From Metarhizium brunneum (Eukaryota; Ascomycota; Sordariomycetes; Hypocreales; Clavicipitaceae): a DNA stretch of 64,000 nucleotides. The notes under the pieces were generated by a model. The model made no database searches, was not told the DNA's origin, and saw only the letters and a list, made by a program, of their open reading frames with translations. The stretch lies in the NCBI RefSeq assembly GCF_013426205.1, contig NC_089423.1, positions 1,302,001 through 1,366,000 of the forward strand, written 5' to 3'. Position numbers and translations under genes: made by a program. Shown piece after piece: positions 55,561 to 64,000 of the stretch (position 1 is the stretch's first letter; each line of letters begins with the position of its first letter).

Positions 55561-58500
55561 ATGAAGTTTGGCAGGAAGTGAGTTCCCCCAGGATTCCCGT
55601 CTTTTCTTAAATGAACCCCCAAAAATCTTGGAGGGGCAGAGTCACTGAGACGGCGCCTTGCTCTTTGCAACTCGTAAAGCCTACCGCGCAATCAGGTCCC
55701 CGAGTGGGCGGCTTCGTACATCAACTACAAGGGCCTCAAGAAACTCGTCAAAGCTCTGGCACAGAAAGCAGGAAATGGAGAAACGGTAGATCCAGCAGGT
55801 GGGCTTCTTTTGCCATGTATAACCTCACTCTTCAAAACGAGAAGAATGCCTTGGGCGGGTTTTATCTACCCCAGGGTCCCCTAACTCATGACCCTTGCAG
55901 AACTCTTCTTTGCCCTCGACCGTAATCTTGAAGATGTCGACTCTTTCTACAACAGGAAGTTCGCAGAGGCATGCCGGCGGTTGAATATCCTCCACAACCG
56001 CTATGGCCGCGTCCCCGACGTCGTGGCAACTCTTGACCAGGATGAGGTTGAAGAGGTCATGGGCGCCTTGCTCGAATTGCGAACACAGCTGAGAAATCTG
56101 CAATGGTTCGGCGAGATCAACCGCAGAGGCTTTGTCAAGATTACCAAGAAACTTGACAAGAGAGTCCCACAGATTTCATATCAACACCGTTACATCTCTA
56201 CCAAGGTTGACCCGAAGCAGTTTGCCAAGGATGGGAACATTAGTCGATTGCTGGCTGAGATCAATCGCTGGTTATCTGTTCTCACTGATGCTCAGCAAAT
56301 TGACGATTCCATGTCGGATCGCTCTACTCGCTCACTCGGTCGTGCCTCCGCCAAGGCCATGCTCAACCTGCCACAGTCACAGTTGGACATTTTGGATCAT
56401 GCTGTTCGCAATGACGATGTCTCGTCCCTCAAATGGGGACTCACAGACGCCAATGTAGGCTCAGACTCGTTTGCTCACAGCTTGCTGCTCAATCTTCTTC
56501 AGCGATCCATCTCTGCCCGTTCAAGGCAGTGCATCACTTACCTCCTTACCCAAGTCAATGATTTGGACGAGCCCGATGACATCAATGGCCGAAACTGCAT
56601 CCATCGACTAGTCATTCACATCGGCCGTACAAAGTCTTCGACCCAGGATGATGAATCGAGCGCGTATCCCGTTCCTCTTGGAACACAGTTCACCAACCGG
56701 CATCTGCAGCCGGCAGTGTCTGCAGCCGTTCCCGTTAAAGCTATCAATACTAGGGAATCTAACCTTCTTTCAAAAGACGATGAAGCAGTTCAAATACTTA
56801 TTTACCTTCTGGATCAGCTTAGTGAAAGCCAGCGTGCGGCTCTGAAGGGCCGTGATTCCTTTGGACGTCTTCCTTTGCATTATGCTGCCCAGTTTGGATT
56901 TGTTGTTGTCTGCCAAATCATCATGAAATACATGCAGGATTGGAACCAGTTTGACGCCAAGGACGGCATTGACGCTCCTGAATGGCATGACAATGATGGT
57001 TTTGCACCACTCCACTTGAGTGTTATTGGGGGTCATCCCTTGACCACGCAGGCATTGCTTCAAGGCGAAAACTGGCAGGGAAGTAGTGAGGCCAAGGTTC
57101 AGATTCGAAAGACCATTCCCAAATCTGGCGCCTCCTTGGCCTTGGCCACAAAGTCCAACTATGAGCCAATTGTCAAAATGCTTGTTGACGCAGGCGTAGA
57201 TATCAACTGGACTGACAAGACCGGTGAAACCGCCTTGCACATTGCAGCCAGATTCGGTCATGAAGATTGTGCCCGTATCATTCTTCGCGGAAGCGGCTCC
57301 CAAAAGGCCAACATGGAGCTTGCTGAAAACTCTTATTCTTGGACACCTCTCCATGTGGCAGCTGTCGACGGAGCGCTCTCTGTTATACGACTTCTCGTTG
57401 ATGCTGGCGCCGACGTTTCCAAGCCCGATGCGTCAGGCTGGACAGCTAAGGAACATGCCGCGCTCCGTGGACACATGGATATCGCTCGGTTCCTCGCTGG
57501 GCATACCAACGAAGAGGAAGCTGCTGCGAGAATCGCACAGGGCATGCAACAGTCAAACCCACCAGAGAACTCATCCATTGACGGAAGGCGCTCCAATATA
57601 CCAAACAGCAATACTCCCCGTCCTGCCGAGCCTGTCAAGACCTTTGGACATCGGTACCTCACCGACGAAAGCCTGGTGCTTGTGAGCCTAGGATCGATGG
57701 ACACTAGAAAGAACACGGAGGCTGTTCATCTTGACAGCGTGCCTCTCACCGAGGCGCACAGTACGCAGTTGGACACGGCTCTTTCCGTGGTTGTGAGCGC
57801 TAATGGTGCCCATGGCGACCCGACCACCATTGATCTTCCAGTTCACGAGGGAATTTCTACCGAACCCATCGTTTTCAAGACAAAAGACGCAACCAAGGTC
57901 AAGCTGCTGTTTGACATTATCCCAACCTACTCGGGAAGCGAGAAGAACAAGATTGGCCGTGCTGTTGCGCTACTCCCATCAGTAAAGAAGACGATTGGCT
58001 CGCGGCGCATGAATCTACAAGGAGATGTTTGCGTGCCTATCATGTCCAGTAACCTGGAAGTCATTGGCACTGTCAATTTCAACTTTCTGGTCATTACACC
58101 CTTTTACCATCCCAACATCGAGATTACATCACGGCAAACATACTGGAGGAAGGTGTCATCCACCATGCTGATTGGTCATCGCGGCCTGGGCAAGAATCTC
58201 ACATCCAACAAGTCACTGCAGCTCGGAGAGAATACTCTGCCATCATTCATTGCCGCTGCCAATCTTGGCGCCCAGTACGTTGAATTCGATGTCCAGCTGA
58301 CCAAAGACCACGTTCCTGTCATCTACCACGACTTCCTCGTCAGTGAGACGGGCATTGACGCTCCAGTCCATACCCTCACCTTGGAACAGTTCCTTCACAT
58401 CAACCCTGACAAGGCCAGAGATCGAGGGTATAAGAATGGCGCCAACACCGACAGCCTTGATGATCTCACTATCCGACCCCGTAGCAATAGCTTTGCACCG

Positions 58501-59310
58501 CCGAAACGGTCCTTGTCTATGGGCTATGCTGGCACCGGGAATGAGGAGATGGAGGAGCGCATGAAGCACACTAGGGACTTCAAGGCGAAGGGATACAAGG
58601 CCAACTCTCGGGGAAATTTTATTCAAGCTCCCTTTGCCACCTTGGAAGACTTATTCCGCCAGTTGCCAGAGGAGATTGGTTTTAACATGGAACTCAAGTA
58701 CCCCATGCTTCACGAGAGTGAGGAGCACGAGATGGACACGTATGCGGTGGAGCTCAACTCATTCTGCGATACAGTCTTGTCCAAGGTATACGATTTGGCG
58801 GAAAATCGCCACATCATCTTCAGCTCCTTCAACCCGGACATCTGCCTGTGTCTCAGCTTTAAGCAGCCTTCTATACCTATCCTGTTTCTTACGGACGCAG
58901 GATGTAGCCCTGTGGGCGACATTCGCGCGTCCTCACTACAGGAGGCTATTCGATTCGCCAGTCGATGGAATTTGCTGGGCATTGTGTCTGCTGCGGAGCC
59001 ATTGATCAACAGCCCTCGTTTGGTCAAGGTGGTCAAAGAGATTGGTTTAGTCTGCGTCAGCTATGGTGTATTAAACAATGATCCCCTTATGGTTCAGGTA
59101 TGCTCTCTTCCCCCCAAACGCCCGCGGACCATCATGGGACTTTTATTGATTGTCCTACAGAGACAAGTAAAAGAAGGCATCGACGCCGTCATTGTCGACA
59201 GCGTCCTGGCCATCCGAAAGGGTCTTACCAGTGGCGAATCGACCGTCGACGGATCCAATGGCTCACCTACATCGGAGGACTCATTGAAACTTGACATTGA
59301 AGAGAAGTAG
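55561..59310 (+). CDS. nuc-2: NUC-2/PHO81 phosphate-system regulator
   Basis: Four exons, 55561-55577, 55680-55798, 55901-59097 and 59161-59310, give 1160 residues. The 17-nt first exon encodes MKFGR plus part of N; splicing yields MKFGRNLPRNQVPEW, the conserved SPX start. The SPX domain covers about residues 1-175. Ankyrin repeats lie at about 350-600, including GRLPLHYAAQFGF, TGETALHIAARFGHED and WTPLHVAAVDGA. A glycerophosphodiester phosphodiesterase-like domain starts near 805 with HRG (H805), then GENTLPSF, EFD (E840, D842) and HD (H855). In Neurospora NUC-2 senses low phosphate and inhibits the PREG-PGOV cyclin-kinase pair, freeing NUC-1. The SPX domain should bind inositol pyrophosphates. 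The last intron (63 nt) is stop-free and in frame, but its boundaries are good and removal gives MVQ joined to RQVKEGIDAV. Confidence 0.96.
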
Positions 59311-60161
59311 ATCCATACCCATGAGGCGCGGCCTGACCTGGGATATGTAGAGGAGGAGTGTGCAAAAGGGTAAATAGCATTATTCGATAGGCATTTGAGG
59401 AAGCTTCTTCCTCGATTAGTTTTACAATGGATTGCTTAAACCGTCCATGGACGACGATGATTAATGAATCTTTTGGACCGTCAAGATGTTCGCGTCTAGT
59501 CTCTAAATATATTGAAGAATAGTGGTGACGCTAAGATCAACTGTTTGAGGTACATGGACAAGCAGGTTTGCGTTGATCTGTCCTGTTGTGAGGCAGACAA
59601 GACGTAGCATTGGTGCAGCAGTGATGTTTACTAGGTATTCGTCCAGTCATGTTGCCAAGAACTATTGAAGCAAAACTGAATAGTATTTTCCGTCATCAGC
59701 ATGCAGCAGCCAACCAACCCGCACGGTGACGGCCCTCAACCGGCGTCATCCCTTACTCAACGGCAAGATGTATGTAGTTGGCGCTTGGATAGACGGGACA
59801 CATGGGTTGAGGAAAACCCTTTGAGTACACGCCTCGCCGCCTGTGATGTGATGAGAGCATCGACCGTTCTTGGCACGCAGGCAAGCAGTCCTGACGGAAC
59901 GTGCAAATTGCGGAAGGCCACTTTGGCGCCGATGTATAAAGTGAAGAACTAATCAACTAATCGGGCAGAAAGTACAGAAATGAAGAGATTTTTCTTACTT
60001 GACTTGATTTTTTAGTCAATATCCAAGTACTACTACATTTGTGAAGCGCGCCACCATTTCCCCCCAGCCGTCTTGTTGTTCTTCTGCATCTCGGCCGAGA
60101 AAAAATGACTCCCAACGACCGACATATCGCGGGCCGGTGTGGGTCACCAGACGGCCTAACC

Positions 60162-60186
60162 TTTTTTTTTTTTTTTTTTTTTTTTT
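60162..60186. repeat. T25 homopolymer
   Basis: An uninterrupted run of 25 T on the plus strand. Confidence 0.9.
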
Positions 60187-61476
60187 GCCGTCGTGGCGTG
60201 CTGACGCAAATGTTAATTAATTTTAATTTATTATTTATTTCGGTTCTCGCAGCGCGTCGGGGGGCGAGTACGGCGTGCTCTTGTGCGGAACCCCGGGTTG
60301 AGCTGCAGCATCACCACCCCAGGTTGTCTCGGTCTTGGTCTCGGGGGGAAGAAGGGGGGTGCGTAGGAGCATCGATCGGGCTCTGGCCATGCGGGTATCT
60401 GTGCCTTGTGGCGAGCTAGAAACTCAAGGGTCGCTTTTCTTTTTACTTTTTACTTTTTATTTTTTATTTTATTTTTCTTTCCTTCTTTTGCAAGTCGACT
60501 TCCGGATGTGGTAGTGACCGGCTGTTGTTTTTCTTTGTGTGACGTGATGGTACATAGTTGCGGAGAGGAGAGTCTTGTCGGCTGGCCGTGCTTTTTGCTC
60601 AGTGCTCGGCGGGTTTTTCTTCTTTTCTTCACCGACGGCTTTGATCGTGGAGGAATCGGCAGCGTGTTGGGTGGTGGATGCTGGTGATGGAGCCTCTTCC
60701 CCCCCCAACTCGATTGACTCTGGGTATTGCTGACATGAGAGCCAGTTCTGGATAGTACTTGTATTTCGCAATACTATCCGAGACCAGCATCGGGCTCTCG
60801 TATACGTGGTTTGAAACTCGGTGTTGTCCGATGAACCCTTGTGTGACTGATGCCCGAGGCAAACTCGACGGCAAAAACGTCCGATATCTCGGTGTCTTGG
60901 CGGAGGGAAAAGGGCAACCGTCATCTGACTGCCTGCCTTGCATGTAGTCTTTTGATGGTCGTACGGCCGCAAAACATGCTTAACCTATTGGCTCGAGGCG
61001 CCACCGTCGCGGGCGTCTATATCGTGGTCCCGAGGGCAAACAAACAAACAGCAGAGTCAAGACAGTACAAATAGCGGCAGGGCCATCAACTACGCATACT
61101 TTACGCAGCCTTGTTTCGTCGCCAGCACCCAACGTGCCTTTGCTAGTGTGTATCTGCAATGCCCAGCCAACGCCGTCTCAACTCACACGAGCCTGGGTTT
61201 CGTTTCCTCCACACCAGGAGAGGCTCTTGTTTAGACTTCAAATACAGCGGGCAAACAAGCATGCTCATAGCGCAGCCTCGTTCGTTCCCCCCCCAAGTGA
61301 TGAGCATCAAGACTCGAGCCGGCCGGTCCCCCGGACTTGACCGCCAATCATGTCATGGCGTGACGTTGCTCCAACGTCTTTGCCTTGATAGCCAACAGGC
61401 AAAACGGCTGGTTCGAAACTCGTCAGCACAACTGCTCTCCTGGGGAGCACGGGCAAGCAGGCGCGCCGAGAAGACG

Positions 61477-61508
61477 TACATACATACATACATACATACA
61501 TACATACT
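61477..61508. repeat. (TACA)8 microsatellite
   Basis: Eight tandem TACA units. Confidence 0.9.
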
Positions 61509-63126
61509 GCCCTAGGACGTGGCCGGTGCATCTGTTAGACATGCCAAGTGGGAATCATGGGGTTACCCGCCTGGGGAATCCGGGAGCCGTGCAGGAATAG
61601 AATGCAGTCGTTCGGAGGTGTTAGTTTGGTGCACATAATGACGGTGAGAAGGAAGAGAGATGGACACGTCGTGTCTCACGCCTATTTCATTCCAGGTCTT
61701 GTTCTGACCGCTACTGGGCGTGTTGCGTCACTCTTACTGATCATGGCTGAATAGTAATCACCCGTTTCTCCATATCTGCGTGCTGTCACACATGGCGTCT
61801 TGTCTTATCGTGGCATTGTATAGCATGGAGCATAGTGTAGCAGCATGTGGCGTGTACCTCGTCGCATATAGCGTACTGTATAGCAGCTAGATAAGATGGT
61901 AGTTCCTTTTCAACTAGTGAGAATCTTTGCATTTCCATCAGTCAGCCTACCGTCCAAGCTTCCATGTCCTCGCGCAGTCGGCGGGATGCCGGTGCAGTTG
62001 CATGCAAAAGCAGTCTTGCACCCCAGAGCTGCGCATCCCAGACTAACCATGAATATAATAAGGGAGGGCGTGTGCCCATGTTCAGACCAGGTACATGAAT
62101 CTTCGGAAAAGATACAACGGTTCAAAGTATCCCACTTGCTCCCACGGTCTCTGCAGTCATGTGAGGGCATTGTACATGTGCGCTGCCATTCAAATGCACG
62201 AGGAAACGCACAGGAAGGCGCAGGGGGGGAGGAGAAGGAGAAGAAGAAAAGAAGGAGAAGAAACAAAATAAACAACGAATTAAACGAAAAGGGGTGTGTG
62301 TCGCCGCGTCTGGATGTGACAAATGATGGTGGCGTCTCGTCTTCGACCGCGTGCCACCAAGGACTGACTGCACTGCACGGTATCACAACATTATACTTAA
62401 ACTAGGCTCGTCTAGTTATCCCCCGAAGCACATCTCGGTGTCACCACGCTGTGCCTTGTTTGCGAAACCATGGGCTTTTCGTTGATGGCAACCAGCGATG
62501 GGCGCATGTATGTACCACTCGGCATGCATCGTCGTGAGGCGGCTAATGTCTCCCACGGGTGTCTCGACTATTGGTCATTGGTGGCGGCAATTTTCCATGG
62601 TCTTGGATGGCACGCGTCTTGTTTCATTCCGGCCTCTCAAACAAACGGCGCCCTTTCTTCAACTCGGCTCATCGAGACGACTGGGGTGTCCGGGAGGCCG
62701 CAATACATGGGCACTGACATACAACATGGACGAAGCAATCCGCGGAGGATAAAGACGAGACGAGACAAGACGAGACGTCTTGCATATCAGATTGATTCGC
62801 CGGCGACGGTAGTAGTCGGACCGGCCTCTCTGTCATGCGGCCGGGGTGTGGCAGGGCCGCATGAACAACAAAACAAGCATGCTGGCATGCTGGCATGATA
62901 AAACCTATGCTATGCCCAGATGAACAAGATGCAACTTTATGCATCGGATGCTACTGCAGATACTATCGCGCAGGCCCAATGTCCGGCACGACTACGAGCA
63001 GCGCTCTAACATGTTGGCCATGGGTCAGGTCAATCTTGCCGCGTCTCTTTTGTGCATCCGGTCTGTTCTCCATCAACGCACCTTTTGCTTCTGCCAGGCA
63101 AGTCCTTGGAGTCGCATTAGCTGGTC

Positions 63127-63154
<28 letters not shown>
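63127..63154. repeat. T28 homopolymer
   Basis: An uninterrupted run of 28 T on the plus strand, 125 nt before the G-quadruplex motif. Confidence 0.9.
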
Positions 63155-63157
<3 letters not shown>

Positions 63158-63278
63158 TTTGCTTTTGCCATGCCTCGATGGGGTTGGTTGCGCGAGGGCT
63201 TCGTTGCCAGAACGGCTCCCTTGGCCAGGAACTAACTGCCAACTAACTAACTACCAATAACAAGAACAATATAGCCAT

Positions 63279-63300
63279 GGGGAGGGAGGGAGGGAGGGGG
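63279..63300 (+). other. G-quadruplex motif
   Basis: Five G runs of 3-5 bases separated by single A bases, a canonical short-loop quadruplex pattern on the plus strand. Confidence 0.7.
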
Positions 63301-63555
63301 TGAAGACTGAAGAGCAGAAAGTCAGAAGGTAAAAAGTCATGCCAAGTTAGCAAGTGGAGAGATGATCATTGTTTTGGCCAAAGCAACCATTGTTTGCATG
63401 TAAAAGCAAGGACATGGGAATCGGCCCATCGTCGCATCGTCGCATCGTCGTCGGTTGAGACATGGCGCATCTTGTTCTGCCACCATTTTGTGCATTTCTT
63501 GTTTGCCCTCTCACGGCACCAGTTCGCAGCATCTTGCAAAACGAACGCGAATGCA

Positions 63556-63585
63556 GATGCGGATGCGGATGCGGATGCGGATGCG
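63556..63585. repeat. (GATGCG)5 tandem repeat
   Basis: Five perfect hexamer copies; it lies outside any supported gene. Confidence 0.85.
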
Positions 63586-64000
63586 ACTGCAACTCCAACT
63601 TGCAGCGGGAATCTGAACCCGGCCCCCGGCCCATCACTTGTCAACTTTCTTGCGCCATCGAGGACCGCGGCAGAATGACTATGCATACAGATATATAACA
63701 AGGCCCTGGAAGAACCCATGCCATCGATGCCCTCTCGACCAGCTTCGCCCAAGTGTGGTACGGACTAGGGTCACCAGTTAGAACCAACAGAGAGCCATCA
63801 GAGTGGCACACTGGACACTGTTCCGCATTCCCAAACTTTTGGTCCCCCGGTCTGATGTTTGTGTCGAATCGTTTTTTATAGACTGCTCATACTATTCTCC
63901 GGCCATGTTATCCGGAAGCACACCAAGGTACATTGGCGTCAGCTTGGGATACCATGTCGCATGTTTCTTGCATCACGCTGATGAACCCTGCATGTGCGGC

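Larger units (their letters stand above)
59311..64000. other. 4.7 kb gene-free right end
   Basis: No convincing gene on either strand. Contents are simple sequence: T tracts at 60162-60186 and 63127-63154, a TACA repeat at 61477-61508, a purine-rich GA run near 62220-62265, GACGAGAC-like repeats near 62752-62780, a G-quadruplex motif at 63279-63300 and a (GATGCG)5 run at 63556-63585. It may be the distant upstream region of a gene beyond the right edge. Confidence 0.45.

Noticed and set aside
61477..61508. regular repeat array that might suggest a CRISPR-like element
   Set aside because: It is a plain TACA microsatellite without spacers, and the organism is a fungus.
1..64000. search for transposons, long terminal repeats or repeat-induced mutation tracts
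   Set aside because: I saw no transposase or reverse-transcriptase motifs, no long terminal repeats and no extended strongly AT-biased block; short degenerate copies could still escape reading by eye.

Overview
This is a stretch of a filamentous ascomycete chromosome. The genes carry short (about 50-170 nt) spliceosomal introns with GTRNGT donors, CTAAC-like branch points and YAG acceptors. The leaders are CT-rich. The gene set (NUC-2/PHO81-type phosphate regulator, Zn(II)2Cys6 factor, Sen54, Cwc27, Rgp1, heat-shock factor, arrestin-like protein) points to Pezizomycotina, most likely Sordariomycetes; a hypocrealean source is my guess from protein wording and motif style, not proven. No plasmid, phage, CRISPR array, rRNA or transposase gene is visible.

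Layout. 0.8-10.9 kb holds three minus-strand genes: a MAPKBP1/WDR62-like WD40 protein, RGP1 (two exons) and a DUF7918-type protein with SUMO-interaction-like tail motifs (five exons rebuilt by hand). A 3.3 kb gene-free stretch follows. 14.2-18.3 kb has an aldA-type aldehyde dehydrogenase (five exons, one of 25 nt) and, convergent to it, a metallo-beta-lactamase-fold hydrolase. 20.0-21.7 kb has a Zn2Cys6 regulator divergent from the hydrolase. 22.8-29.1 kb has CWC27, an HSF1-type heat-shock factor and a PPIL3-type cyclophilin with a probable GC-AG intron. 30.2-31.6 kb has an arrestin-like protein. 32.9-34.8 kb has an intron-containing tRNA-Leu(UAG) beside SEN54, the subunit gene of the enzyme that removes such introns.

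34.8-43.0 kb is an 8 kb gene desert. It ends in a long CT-rich leader before a gene (43.06-47.10 kb) that I do not recognise: a protein with two copies of a roughly 110-residue domain and, if my splice model holds, a 1.8 kb first intron. 48.0-51.5 kb holds three minus-strand genes for zinc-binding proteins in a row: ZPR1, an Rpr2/Rpp21/SNM1-domain protein and a UPF0587/C1orf123 homologue. A PPR-type, probably mitochondrial, protein is divergent from the last of these. 55.6-59.3 kb is the NUC-2/PHO81 homologue (SPX, ankyrin, GDPD). The last 4.7 kb has only simple repeats, long T tracts and one strong G-quadruplex motif.

Most genes are housekeeping: RNA processing (CWC27, PPIL3, SEN54, tRNA, Rpr2-domain), proteostasis (HSF1, cyclophilins, ZPR1), traffic (RGP1, arrestin) and phosphate sensing (NUC-2). 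The hydrolase/Zn2Cys6 pair looks accessory. The most open question is the tandem-domain gene downstream of the desert. All homology calls are from memory of the families; no search was run.
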